Below are positions 25,399 to 34,197 of a DNA stretch of 64,000 bases, piece by piece. Positions within the stretch are counted from its first letter, which is position 1. Each line of letters begins with the position of its first letter. Source of the stretch: Stigonema ocellatum SAG 48.90 = DSM 106950 (GTDB lineage: Bacteria; Cyanobacteriota; Cyanobacteriia; Cyanobacteriales; Nostocaceae). Below the pieces are notes generated by a model. The model was given only the letters and a program-made list of their open reading frames with translations, did not search any database and was not told the DNA's origin. The stretch lies in assembly GCA_016903675.1 (NCBI GenBank), contig JADQBA010000012.1, positions 50,101 through 114,100 on the forward strand. The letters are read 5' to 3'. Position numbers and translations under genes: made by a program.

Positions 25399-25869
25399 AT
25401 GGCAGATTTTTTTGAATTTGAGGCGGATTTTATTGATTCTCTACGTTGCATTCCCATGCTGGTACGCTGCAAACTCGATACTTGTGGCATTAAATTAAAG
25501 TTATCCGATTGGAGTCACATGACTCAATTCGAGCGTGAGGCTTTAGTTGAATTACCTTGCTCTACAGAAACTGAAATTCAAGCATATCGGGAACATCTCC
25601 AACGGCTGATTTTACAACGTACTGGCAAACCAGCTGCCGAATTGCCTATTGAGCCTCATCCTGCATGGATGGACGCTACTACTTTGCCCGCAAGTCTTCA
25701 GGAGAAAACAAGAGAATTAGGTGTCACCCTCACACCCCAACAGTGGGCGACATTGACTCCCTTGCAGCGTTTTGCCTTGATTAAACTCAGCCGCCCAGGA
25801 CATGAAAACGAAAACTTTCCCAAAGCAATGGCGGAATTTGAGTTAGGAGGCGCGGAGTTAGGAGAATGA
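25399..25869 (+). CDS. narM: Nitrate reductase-associated protein NarM
   Basis: 156 residues. Starts FFEFEADFIDSLRCIPMLVRCKLDTCGIKLKL and contains WSHMTQFEREALVELPC, the conserved core of cyanobacterial NarM. NarM is needed for active NarB and is thought to help its maturation (established in Synechococcus and Anabaena). Four cysteines in or near the N-terminal half are notable. Location 1.2 kb downstream of narB supports the call. The extreme C-terminus (GGAELGE) runs into repeat sequence. Confidence 0.9.
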   Translation: MADFFEFEADFIDSLRCIPMLVRCKLDTCGIKLKLSDWSHMTQFEREALVELPCSTETEIQAYREHLQRLILQRTGKPAAELPIEPHPAWMDATTLPASLQEKTRELGVTLTPQQWATLTPLQRFALIKLSRPGHENENFPKAMAEFELGGAELGE

Positions 25870-25879
25870 AAGAAACACC

Positions 25880-25965
25880 GTCTTTTCCCCCTACACCCGT
25901 ACGGGCGTATTGCAATACGCCCCTACACCCCTACACCCCCGTGTTTCTTAGGAGCACCCCACGGG
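25880..25965. repeat. Palindrome GGGCGTATTGCAATACGCCC and C-rich arms
   Basis: A perfect 20-bp palindrome at 25903-25922 sits within CACCCCTACACC repeats. The identical 20-mer occurs inside the cobN coding region at 56298-56317, which shows the sequence is a mobile repeat. Confidence 0.8.
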
Positions 25966-26142
25966 CGGCGCACCACCCGATCGCTTGTTTTACGAACCAA
26001 GCTTCGTGCAGCGACACTTTGATTCTTTAATTTCTAATAGCTGAGCAGACAGTAAAATTATAGTGTATTTAGCTAATCTCCTGCTGATGTGGCTAGGGTT
26101 AAGTCCTATTGCCAAATTAGTTTAGAAACACCTTGGAACTCA

Positions 26143-27543
26143 ATGACGGGCAAAAACGCAAGACAGAATGCATTTCTGCGGCTAGTGTCTGGTAGTGGAA
26201 CAGCTTTTGGGACAGAATCTCGCTACTTGCTGGTCACAAGTGAAGAGGTTGTAATTGGACGTGACCTCAGCTGCCAAATTGTCTTAGATGCCATGATGTG
26301 TCGGATGGTGTCTCGTCGTCATGCAGTAGTTCGCCCACTGTCTTCATACCCAGATGGCGAAGATGCCTGGATACTTTGTGATTTGAATAGTGCCAATGGC
26401 ACTTATTTAAATGGAAACCGTTTGCAGGGTTGTCAACAACTGATGAGAGGCGATCGCATTACTCTGGGTCATGATGGTCCAGAACTAATTTTCGAGTACG
26501 AACTCAACCACCAACCTACTGTCATCACCCCACCCGCATTCACACCACTGCCGTCGGCAAACAGCTACCAAGCGCCGACGCCCACCACAAACTACCAAAT
26601 CCCGCCAAACCAAGACTCTATCAGCTTCACTCAACTGTTTCCCATTATTTCCACAGGCATTGATTTAACTAATAAAGCCTACCTTATACCAGGCATTCTT
26701 ACAGTAGTATTCGTGGTATTAATGTTTGCCACCCTAGAGCGACAAAAATTAAATCAGATCATAGTAGCAACTTTTATCGCATTGGCTGCCTACTACTTCT
26801 TTATCTACTTGTTGTGTGGTAAACATAAGCCTTGGTGGGTACTACTGGCTTCAGCATTGACGACGATGCTGATTTTGCTAAGTCCCCTATTAGATTTATT
26901 TATCTTCGTATTTCGCGTCATCTTGCCTGGTAGCTTGCCCTCAAATCAGGAGTCCATCACCTTCACAGGGTTACTCCTACGGATGTTTTTTGGTGCAGGT
27001 TTGATGGAAGAATTACTTAAGGCGTTGCCAATTCTGGGAGCGCATATGATTGCCAGAGCACTGCCATCTCCTTGGAGAGAACGCATTGGTGTCTGGGAAC
27101 CGTTAGATGGTATTCTGCTGGGAACGGCTTCTGCTGTAGGCTTTACCCTATTGGAAACTCTCGGACAGTATGTGCCGCAATTTACACAATCTGTTGCACA
27201 ACAGGCAGGGAATGGTGCTGGTCTAGTTGCAGGGTTTCAACTGCTGATTCCAAGAATTTTAGGTTCTTTGCCTGGACACATGGCTTACAGTGGCTATCTA
27301 GGATATTTCATTGGGTTGGCTGTACTCAAGCCTACCAAAAGTTTGCAGATTCTGCTAGTTGGTTATCTGACTGCCGCCGGGCTGCATGCTTTGTGGAACG
27401 CAACGGGAGTGATCAACGGCTTATTATTGGTGATTGTTGGGGTGTTGTCTTACACTTTTTTGATGGCAGCAATTCTCAAGGCGCGGGCACTATCACCAAC
27501 ACGCTCTCAAAATTTTGCTACCCGCTTTTTGGGACCGAAGTAG
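26143..27543 (+). CDS. FHA domain fused to PrsW-type intramembrane protease
   Basis: Residues about 30-105 are a forkhead-associated domain (VVIGRDLSCQIVLD, SRRHAVVRP, LNSANGTYLNG) that reads phosphothreonine. A Pro-rich linker follows, then about eight membrane helices with PrsW motifs: EELLK (about 289-293), VGFTLLETLGQY, PGHMAYSG and GLHALWNA, providing the acidic and His catalytic residues. PrsW cleaves membrane-anchored anti-sigma factors in Bacillus (established); phospho-gating of the protease here is inference. I start at ATG 26143 (MTGKNARQ), 5 bases after GGA; a GTG at 26089 is an alternative. Convergent with the CHAT-FHA cluster. Confidence 0.85.
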   Translation: MTGKNARQNAFLRLVSGSGTAFGTESRYLLVTSEEVVIGRDLSCQIVLDAMMCRMVSRRHAVVRPLSSYPDGEDAWILCDLNSANGTYLNGNRLQGCQQLMRGDRITLGHDGPELIFEYELNHQPTVITPPAFTPLPSANSYQAPTPTTNYQIPPNQDSISFTQLFPIISTGIDLTNKAYLIPGILTVVFVVLMFATLERQKLNQIIVATFIALAAYYFFIYLLCGKHKPWWVLLASALTTMLILLSPLLDLFIFVFRVILPGSLPSNQESITFTGLLLRMFFGAGLMEELLKALPILGAHMIARALPSPWRERIGVWEPLDGILLGTASAVGFTLLETLGQYVPQFTQSVAQQAGNGAGLVAGFQLLIPRILGSLPGHMAYSGYLGYFIGLAVLKPTKSLQILLVGYLTAAGLHALWNATGVINGLLLVIVGVLSYTFLMAAILKARALSPTRSQNFATRFLGPK

Positions 27544-27544
27544 G

Positions 27545-27600
27545 AGAGGGGAGAGGGGAGTGGGGAGTGGGGAGTGGGGAGTGGGGGGAAGAACCAATGC
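27545..27600. repeat. GGGGAGT tandem repeat
   Basis: Five to six GGGGAGT units just after the FHA-PrsW stop codon and before the convergent gene end at 27615. It has no C-rich partner, so it is a single arm of the family. Confidence 0.7.
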
Positions 27601-27614
27601 CAAAGGTATTGAGT

Positions 27615-28253
27615 TCAGGGTTGTTGTTGAGAGTTGTTGAGTTGGCTGAAGGCATAGTAGGCGATGGCCAAACTGGCTTTTGCTTGTTCGATTTGGGATA
27701 ACGCTGTCCACTCGCGGTTGTCAACGTTATTCAGCACAGATTCTAAGGTTTGGGATTCGCTGCTGCGCATGGCGTAGGCAAAAGGACGGGCTAGCACTAG
27801 CAGGTCTTCTGATCCCCAAGTGGGTAGAACAGCTTGAACACACTGAATCAGTTGCTCAGCCATTGATTGCTGGGTGTTAAAAACCTCTGTAGCTTTAAGG
27901 GCGATGGCGTTAAGCCAGTTAGTGGGTATTGATGAGCCAAAGCTATTATGTAAAGTTTCTTGAAGTGTAGTCACAGGAGTTGCAGGTGTATTACAATCGG
28001 ATTGTTTGTAGTTTGACCAGAGTTGGTCTAGCTGGGAATAGAAAGCTTCTGAGCGTGGAGTCAGTTCTGAGTCCAACACATCTTGCATCAGGAATTGCTG
28101 TTCTAATTGAAGAAAATAGGTTTCTGATTCCTCATCTGCTGGATTCCAGGGATAAGTAGCATCATCTGGTGACAACAGTGCTTCGAGGAACTCTAATTCT
28201 ACTTGAGACTGTAAGGGATGAAAAGTTTTTGACTTATTAATTTTATTAACCAT
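27615..28253 (-). CDS. Hypothetical helical protein downstream of CHAT-FHA gene
   Basis: 212 residues, soluble, not assigned to a named family. Acidic N-terminal half (LEFLEALLSPDDATYPWNPADEESETYFLQLEQQFL) and a helical C-terminal half (AIALKATEVFNTQQSMAEQLIQCVQAVLPTWG, LLVLARPFAYAMR). It follows the CHAT-FHA gene by 111 bases on the same strand and may be its substrate or partner; that is inferred from position only. The last residues (SQLNNSQQQP) border a repeat. Confidence 0.65.
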   Translation of the reverse strand: MVNKINKSKTFHPLQSQVELEFLEALLSPDDATYPWNPADEESETYFLQLEQQFLMQDVLDSELTPRSEAFYSQLDQLWSNYKQSDCNTPATPVTTLQETLHNSFGSSIPTNWLNAIALKATEVFNTQQSMAEQLIQCVQAVLPTWGSEDLLVLARPFAYAMRSSESQTLESVLNNVDNREWTALSQIEQAKASLAIAYYAFSQLNNSQQQP

Positions 28254-28364
28254 TTGTCGTCTCCCAATTAATTTTTTAGTGGTACTTACTGCTACATATG
28301 CCAGCGTTTAGTTTCCGCAAAAAGATTTGATTTTACTGAAAAACTATGCTCGTCATCCTTAACT

Positions 28365-29942
28365 TCAGGAATCTTCGATCCGAAATTCCCAAGGCGGACT
28401 TTTGATATTACCAAACCTTAACTGCATACCCGATTCTAAGGGAACTTCCTGACGGTGGATTTGTTGCCAACCATGATCTCCCAAAATCCAGGTTGTGCCA
28501 TAAGTGGATAAATCGTGCAGGTGATATGTTCGCAGCGACTGTGACCCGATGAGAGTATTTCGACATAAGATTTCGGCATGGCGTTTTGAAACCGCCGGTT
28601 CTGGAATCACAATATCGTTCTCTATCGTGCGACCGATGCGAGTGATTCCAGGACGAACTGACCAACTTTGACCAACGCTAGAGAGCGATCGCAAGCTGGC
28701 TGTGGGAGACTCCGAATCTATGCCCGAGAAGGAAATCTCTGGCAGTTCTGTAATTCCCTCATCAAAACTCTTTATAAGTTCACCATTATAGTCTGGATGT
28801 AGATAGAGAACTGGCAATGTCCAGGCTGGTTGATTGAACTTATAAAGTGCCAACAGCTGCTGCCTCGCCTCCATCACAGCTTCATCAATTGGCTTGCGAG
28901 CACGCAAAGCTTGGGCAAAGGCTTGAACAAAGGTGTGACTTTCGTGGTCAGCAATTTCATCCCGCATTGCTAAAACTGCCGGCACACCTTGACGGATCAG
29001 CACTTCTGCTAAGCTGCTGTGGGGCATAGCTTGGCGATCAACAGATGCAGGTTGTGCTCCCCAACAGGCATTGAAAACTGCTAGTTTTACACCTGTACGG
29101 GTCAAAACTTGTGCCAATTCCATACCATTTAGGGTCCTATCTTTTCCCAGAAACAGTAGCCCTCCGTCTGGTTCTGGCTTACCATGACCTGCGTAAAAGA
29201 AAACGTTGTAAGCTTTGGTGTCTAGCTGTTGAATCAACTCTTGTGGAGTTGGTTGCACTATTGTTTTTACCAAGCAGGGAGTATATCCTAGTTGGGAATT
29301 GCCGCCCACTGAACCACCATTTAGGGTTTGTTCTAGAATATGGGCTTCTTTGTCCAGTTGCAGCAATCCATTTTCTCCTAGAACTAGCAAAATGTTTAAA
29401 ACCTGCTCTGTTCGTAAATAAGGTAGGGGTTCGACTTCGCTTGTGGTGCGGCTAAATAGCACATGTTGAAATAGGGAGATTGCGGATTGACCAGGTTCGC
29501 GCTGCATAATTTCCCAAGGGAGGGCGATGAGATCCGGGTCACGAATTTCCAGTTGCAACCGCAAACGAGTATGTTCACCCATAGCAATGCCAAGACTGCG
29601 TTCAAGACTACCAAGAATGGGTCCGTCGAATACCCAGCGCCACAGGCTAATTCCCAACTGTTGCATCAGACGAACAGTGAAACTGGTCGGTTGGCCAGAA
29701 GTCGGTATAACCAAATCTGATGGGAGTGGATTTGTTTGAGGCCTTGATGCTGTGGCAATATCTAAGCGACCATGACCGGCAAACATCTCCTGCCACTCTT
29801 GCCAAATTTGACTGAGATGTTGCGGCCATACGCAGTCACGTAAAACATAGCCTCTGGGATAGGGAGCATTCACCACCCAAATGGCGAAGTTATCTGTGCC
29901 GGTGTTGATGAGACGGGCGATCGCCAGGTTCAGAGATGGCAT
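28365..29942 (-). CDS. CHAT (caspase-like) protease with C-terminal FHA domain
   Basis: 525 residues, no signal peptide. An N-terminal region of ~170 residues precedes a CHAT domain (about 180-370) with the His-Cys dyad visible: AGHGKPEPDGG (His about 250) and VFNACWGAQ (Cys about 292). Residues about 430-520 form an FHA domain (GITRIGRTIENDIVIPEPAVSKRHAEI ... LHDLSTYGTTW). Such a protein could recruit a caspase-like activity to phosphothreonine targets. Neighbours are a PP2C phosphatase upstream and an FHA-membrane protease opposite, which fits a phospho-controlled proteolysis pathway. Both domain assignments are strong; the pathway is inference. Confidence 0.85.
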   Translation of the reverse strand: MPSLNLAIARLINTGTDNFAIWVVNAPYPRGYVLRDCVWPQHLSQIWQEWQEMFAGHGRLDIATASRPQTNPLPSDLVIPTSGQPTSFTVRLMQQLGISLWRWVFDGPILGSLERSLGIAMGEHTRLRLQLEIRDPDLIALPWEIMQREPGQSAISLFQHVLFSRTTSEVEPLPYLRTEQVLNILLVLGENGLLQLDKEAHILEQTLNGGSVGGNSQLGYTPCLVKTIVQPTPQELIQQLDTKAYNVFFYAGHGKPEPDGGLLFLGKDRTLNGMELAQVLTRTGVKLAVFNACWGAQPASVDRQAMPHSSLAEVLIRQGVPAVLAMRDEIADHESHTFVQAFAQALRARKPIDEAVMEARQQLLALYKFNQPAWTLPVLYLHPDYNGELIKSFDEGITELPEISFSGIDSESPTASLRSLSSVGQSWSVRPGITRIGRTIENDIVIPEPAVSKRHAEILCRNTLIGSQSLRTYHLHDLSTYGTTWILGDHGWQQIHRQEVPLESGMQLRFGNIKSPPWEFRIEDS

Positions 29943-30320
29943 GGATTCGGATTCGTTAATCTAATAGGTCAAATTAAATAATTAAAGCCGGGGCATACCT
30001 GTTGCACTTTTTTTCGTTAAGCCCGTCATTCTTCATCTGTCATTAGTCCTTTGTGTTGACAATTGACTTTTGATTTGTGGCAAATGACAGGTCTAATGAA
30101 CAGATGTCCAACCTTAATGCGTTACAGCTTATTGATATTGATATTGTTACCTGTATTATTTCAGGTATATCACCAGTTTATCGATTTTTTTACTTTGGGA
30201 AGCCACTAGGACCAATAGGCGGGAATTCGTAATTCGTAATTCGTAATTCGTAATTCCTGTACCGCAAGCGGTTCATTGATTTGGAAGCCGTAGAGTACTA
30301 GTAACACTAGTGTTACTCTT
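29943..30320. other. Intergenic region between PP2C and CHAT-FHA genes
   Basis: 378 bases, no gene. Contains TAATTCG tandem units (about 30223-30258) and, directly after the PP2C stop, the 18-bp palindrome AGTAACACTAGTGTTACT (30300-30317), which may help end that transcript. Confidence 0.55.
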
Positions 30321-32627
30321 TTATTGATCCCCATGTTCAGGCGTGGTTTCAGGGTTGGTGGGCGGAACTGTAGATTCTTTAGGAGTGGATGGAGAAGTCT
30401 TGTTTGGCTGACATGGACGCACTTTGCCCTGTTTAGGTGCACTTGATGTGGATGATGTAAATGCGGTGAGGATAATGTTTGCTTCATCTCCTGGTTGCAG
30501 CGGAGGTTTTTTACTTGTAGCAGAAGTGGTTCCTTTTCCTTTTCCTATTGAGCAGACCCGCAGATGAACCCAAGAGTCTTCAAGTTTTTGTTCATCTGGT
30601 TCAATACTGATAATTTGCAAAATACTACCAGGAGGGGCTGTGGCTTCGGTTTCAGAAGGTTTTGTTTTATTTGACACTATTTTTAACTTTATTTCACTTT
30701 TAGTCTCAAACAACTGCCCAGGGGTCGGTTCCGGTTGCGGAGTTGTGGCTACAGATGGCTGTTGAGTTGCTGATGGAGTTTGGAAAACTTCGCTCACCAA
30801 CTCTCTCACCCGCTCGTGCTGAAGCAATAAGTATCCCAGTAAAACACCTCCTAGAACCACTACAGCAAGGCTTACCAGTGGCACTTTTAAGCTTTTGTTC
30901 GTCCTGCTTGTGGGAACGACTTGAGTTGTCTGGGTTGATCTAGGATTTTGCAAACCTAGTGTTGTTCTTGGTGGCGTTGGGGAAGCCTCTATTGAGGAAA
31001 GGTCAGCAAGGGCTTTTGTCAGGGTTGATTGTGGTTCGGAGTACTTGACTTGATAGTGTACTAAAGCGATGGTGACGTTATCATGTCCGTTCTTTTCGTT
31101 AGCAATTTCCACTAACTTTTGGGCCACATTAACCACATCTAACTCATCAGTGATAATTGGCAATATTTCTGTATCCCAGTATTGCTCTACGCGATCAAAG
31201 TCACTCAAACCGTCGGAACAGAGAAGGAAAACACAGTCTTCGTCGAGGATAAACCGCTGTGCCGTTGGATGCAATGAACTGCTGGGACTCATGCCTAAAG
31301 CCTGCACCAAAGATCCCGAAGCACCCTGTTGTAAGGCATCCCGGTATGTGGCATAGCCTAACCGCACCTCGCGGGAGGCGACATCATCGTCAAGGGTAAC
31401 TTGATAACAGCCGTAGCGTGTCATCCAGTAGGCACGACTGTCACCTACGTGGGCAATATACATTTGGTGGGCAATGGGCAAAGCCATGACTAAGGTTGTG
31501 CCCATGCGTTGCCGTCCGCTTCGATGTTCGCTGTCGTTGATCTGGCTAATTTTGTCGTTGGCAACTGCTGCTGCTTGTTCTAAGTCTTCGAGAAGAGTTG
31601 CGGGATTTATGTGGTCTGCTGAAATTTTTGTGAGATGTTCTACCTGCTGCTGGATGGTTTCAATTGCTAAATTAGAGGCAATGTTGCCTCCTTCGTGTCC
31701 ACCAATGCCATCGCAGACGATAGCAATAGCTGTGGCATGGGGTGGTTTGGTGATGGTGGTACCACTCTGGGGATAACAGGCATCTTCGTTACGTTGGCGG
31801 CTGGGTCCTGTGTCACTCTTGGTGGCAATTTTGATTGTAGGTATTTGACATTGCCCTATTTCTGCCAGTCCTTGATCTAAAATTGTGGTGAGTTGTTCAC
31901 CAGAGTGGATTTCTCCCTGACCTAAAGAACGGCAAATTGCGCTCACAAATTCAGCTATGGCTGGTTTTGCCGTAGGCAGTAACTGCTGCTGCCAAAATTT
32001 CCCTAGTTGTGGCAATTCTGGTGCTGAATGCAAGTCTTGTTGCAATTCCAACAAGCGCACTAAAGACCCTTCTACCCTTAATAACTCTTGGTCAAGCAAG
32101 CTAGAGGCGACGCCTTCACTGGTAAGAGGCTGCCATAATTGAGCTATTTGCCACAGCCAATTGAGTTGGCGCATCGATGTGGCTTCGCGCCACGCAGTGG
32201 TTAACTTGCTACACAGATGCACGCTTGTGGCTGTGCCATCTATATCTATATTCAGCGGCGGTTTTTCTAAGAGTAATATTTCTGGCTGAGATCCGCCATC
32301 AGTTAAGGTCAGCACTCCGTATACCTGGGGTATGTGTAAGCGGTAGGGAATGAGCCGTAAATAAGGTCTAATTGTCTGTAAATTTTCTAACTCTGGCGTT
32401 TGGGCTGGTAAACCTGGTTTAGTATCTAAGAGAATAGATTTGTTGATGACTAAATAGCGATCGGCTAAGATTTCTCCGGGGTTTTCCACCACCAGACCAT
32501 TTCCCACAACCCAGAGGTAACGTTTGGGCAGGGGTGTGCGGCATTGCTGGCAAAAGTTGTGTGTCAGGGGGTTGGGAGACTGACAATTTTCATTTGGGCA
32601 GTAGAGCGTTGCCGCGTCATTTTCCAT
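30321..32627 (-). CDS. Zinc-ribbon PP2C-type Ser/Thr phosphatase, membrane anchored
   Basis: About 768 residues. N-terminal zinc ribbon (Cys at about 10, 15, 26, 29: YCPNENC ... NFCQQC). A ~230-residue linker domain resembles a degenerate kinase-associated region. The PP2C domain (about 270-515) has all metal motifs: RQRNEDA, VCDGIGGHEGG, HVGDSRAYW, LCSDGLSDF, NGHDNVT. One transmembrane helix (about 573-592) is followed by a Pro/Thr-rich tail. Start chosen at ATG 32625-32627 (MENDAATLYCP); an upstream TTG is possible. It would remove phosphates read by the two neighbouring FHA proteins. No kinase is visible nearby. Confidence 0.88.
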   Translation of the reverse strand: MENDAATLYCPNENCQSPNPLTHNFCQQCRTPLPKRYLWVVGNGLVVENPGEILADRYLVINKSILLDTKPGLPAQTPELENLQTIRPYLRLIPYRLHIPQVYGVLTLTDGGSQPEILLLEKPPLNIDIDGTATSVHLCSKLTTAWREATSMRQLNWLWQIAQLWQPLTSEGVASSLLDQELLRVEGSLVRLLELQQDLHSAPELPQLGKFWQQQLLPTAKPAIAEFVSAICRSLGQGEIHSGEQLTTILDQGLAEIGQCQIPTIKIATKSDTGPSRQRNEDACYPQSGTTITKPPHATAIAIVCDGIGGHEGGNIASNLAIETIQQQVEHLTKISADHINPATLLEDLEQAAAVANDKISQINDSEHRSGRQRMGTTLVMALPIAHQMYIAHVGDSRAYWMTRYGCYQVTLDDDVASREVRLGYATYRDALQQGASGSLVQALGMSPSSSLHPTAQRFILDEDCVFLLCSDGLSDFDRVEQYWDTEILPIITDELDVVNVAQKLVEIANEKNGHDNVTIALVHYQVKYSEPQSTLTKALADLSSIEASPTPPRTTLGLQNPRSTQTTQVVPTSRTNKSLKVPLVSLAVVVLGGVLLGYLLLQHERVRELVSEVFQTPSATQQPSVATTPQPEPTPGQLFETKSEIKLKIVSNKTKPSETEATAPPGSILQIISIEPDEQKLEDSWVHLRVCSIGKGKGTTSATSKKPPLQPGDEANIILTAFTSSTSSAPKQGKVRPCQPNKTSPSTPKESTVPPTNPETTPEHGDQ

Positions 32628-33025
32628 AGTCTTCGCACCGATCAGCAATTGGCATTTTCTTCAACAGCATCACCGAAAGCGGCTGTGTTGACCGCTCATA
32701 TCTGTATATCCAAGCTTTGGATTACAATCTTAGCTTGCAGATGAAACTATGTGGTAACAAATTGTGCTGTTTGCTTTTGATCAATTACTCCATCAGAAAG
32801 ATGAGATCATTCTACTCTTCCTTTAGTTTATAAGTAGATGGGCTGCAATAAACTTAAGTTCAAGCGAAATAAAATTTAACTTAAGGCACAACACGTCTCC
32901 CTTGCTGGTTGCTAATAGCGGCTAGGGATTAGCTGTCCTTAAGAGTTAAGTTTATTGCCACACCTATTGCCACATCCACCACTGTCAAGAGCAAATTTAA
33001 CATATTTAACGAGAGTAAGAGTGAA
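32628..33025. repeat. Intergenic region with inverted-repeat element
   Basis: About 398 bases without a gene. GCAATAAACTTAA (32845-32857) and TTAAGTTTATTGC (32946-32958) are perfect 13-bp inverted repeats bounding a 114-bp element. No RNA gene was recognised. Confidence 0.6.
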
Positions 33026-33298
33026 ATGGAAGATAACAATGAAATTGAGATTCATCGTTCAGTAAACCCAGGAGATGTAATTTCTGAAGAACCACAAACC
33101 GTTGAAGAAAAGTCACAACAACTTGCTGTTGATTCTCCTGACATTACAGGAGACCATATCAAAGTCCCCACATACTTTGTTGTAGATGAGCCTGATGGCG
33201 AAAAGAAGGCTCTACATCATGTCAAAGATGCAGAGGAGATTTCTGATGTGATTCGACAAGCACGAGTGGACGAAAACGGAAATCGGATTTGGTCTTAG
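33026..33298 (+). CDS. Small acidic hypothetical protein
   Basis: 90 residues, strongly acidic, no membrane segment. Sequence features VNPGDVISEEPQTVEEK and TYFVVDEPDGEKKALHHVKDAEEISDVIRQARVDENGNRIW suggest a small folded C-terminal unit. It has a purine-rich ribosome binding region (GAGAGTAAGAG) 6-7 bases before the ATG. Not recognised as a named family. Converges on ndhM across a strong palindrome. Confidence 0.55.
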   Translation: MEDNNEIEIHRSVNPGDVISEEPQTVEEKSQQLAVDSPDITGDHIKVPTYFVVDEPDGEKKALHHVKDAEEISDVIRQARVDENGNRIWS

Positions 33299-33344
33299 TA
33301 GTCTGTCAACCCAAAAAAGACGGGTGGAGGCTGGGAGTAGGGAT

Positions 33345-33375
33345 AGCCTGGGGTTTTAACCCCAAGAGGGAGTGG
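33345..33375. repeat. Third copy of the CCTGGGGTT palindrome
   Basis: CCTGGGGTTTTAACCCCA at 33347-33364 is the reverse-complement orientation of the palindrome in nirA (19255-19274) and cobN (58281-58300), with a different right edge. It lies in a G-rich, non-coding context. Confidence 0.7.
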
Positions 33376-33488
33376 GGACCCTTGAAACAAATTCTTTTAA
33401 GATTTGGTTGGGGTCCCAATCCCCCAACGAGATCGAACTTATCACCTCCTCACCAATCCCAAGTCCCCAGTTCAATAACATTGGCGTA

Positions 33489-33531
33489 AGCACTAGGTGC
33501 TCTTGAAGATTCTTCAAGAGCACCTAGTGCT
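33489..33531. terminator. Perfect 21-bp inverted repeat, probable bidirectional terminator
   Basis: Left arm 33489-33509 and right arm 33511-33531 match base for base around a single T at 33510 (centre TTGAAGATTCTTCAA). It lies between two convergent genes. There is no long U-tract on either side, so termination is inferred from position and stem strength. Confidence 0.6.
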
Positions 33532-33550
33532 AATGGTGCTGACTCAACTC

Positions 33551-33907
33551 TCAATTATCTTGAACTGCAACTTGGGGAAGTCCCATGCTGTAGTTTGTAA
33601 CACGTGCTGAGAGATTGTAGCTAATTTCGCCTTTTTGCAGGAGCGATCGCAGATAATGCTCCAAGTTTGACCCAATCCGACGGAGGTTGTAGTCTGTTAA
33701 GTCTATGCCACTAGATGCTTCTACTAGCTCATGAAATTTTTCATAAATCTTTCCTAGAGCATCTTCATTCCAATTGAATTCGTTGTCAGGGTCAACATCC
33801 AAGGTGAGGACATGATTACTAGGAACGAGTTCGCCATCTCGGTCAATTTCACCAGCAAAAATTCGGATATGCCGGGTTGTGGACTTGAGGAGCATTGGGT
33901 TGTCCAT
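33551..33907 (-). CDS. ndhM: NAD(P)H-quinone oxidoreductase subunit M
   Basis: 118 residues, soluble subunit of the cyanobacterial NDH-1 complex at the thylakoid membrane, which carries cyclic electron flow and respiration. The sequence start MDNPMLLKSTTRHIRIFAGEI and the block NEFNWNEDALGKIYEKFHELVEASSG are characteristic of NdhM, found only in cyanobacteria and chloroplasts. ALIGNMENT-type features such as DLTDYNLRRIGSNLEHYLRSLLQKG continue to the end. Full length. Confidence 0.93.
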   Translation of the reverse strand: MDNPMLLKSTTRHIRIFAGEIDRDGELVPSNHVLTLDVDPDNEFNWNEDALGKIYEKFHELVEASSGIDLTDYNLRRIGSNLEHYLRSLLQKGEISYNLSARVTNYSMGLPQVAVQDN

Positions 33908-33936
33908 TGTCAGATTTAAGATTTGGGTTGTATTGA

Positions 33937-34015
33937 AAAATGGGGAGTGGGGGAGTGGGGAATGGGGAGTGGGGGAGTGGGGGAGTGGGGGAGTGGGGGA
34001 GTGGGGGAGTTTTCA
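33937..34015. repeat. GGGGGAGT tandem array upstream of ndhM
   Basis: About eight GGGGGAGT/GGGGAGT units within the ndhM 5' region. No complementary arm nearby in this block. Confidence 0.75.
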
Positions 34016-34197
34016 TGGTTTGTCGTGGGCGGTGTCTTAGACATGCGCAGCTCCATCTTAGTACGCCCATGGGGGGACTGTCTTGAAAATAGCAGTTTTT
34101 GACCAGGGGGAGCACTGCCTAATACCTATCACCCTTACCTCATAACATGAGGGTAATTCTATATTAATCCCTATTAGGGATGGAAATCATTAGAGTA

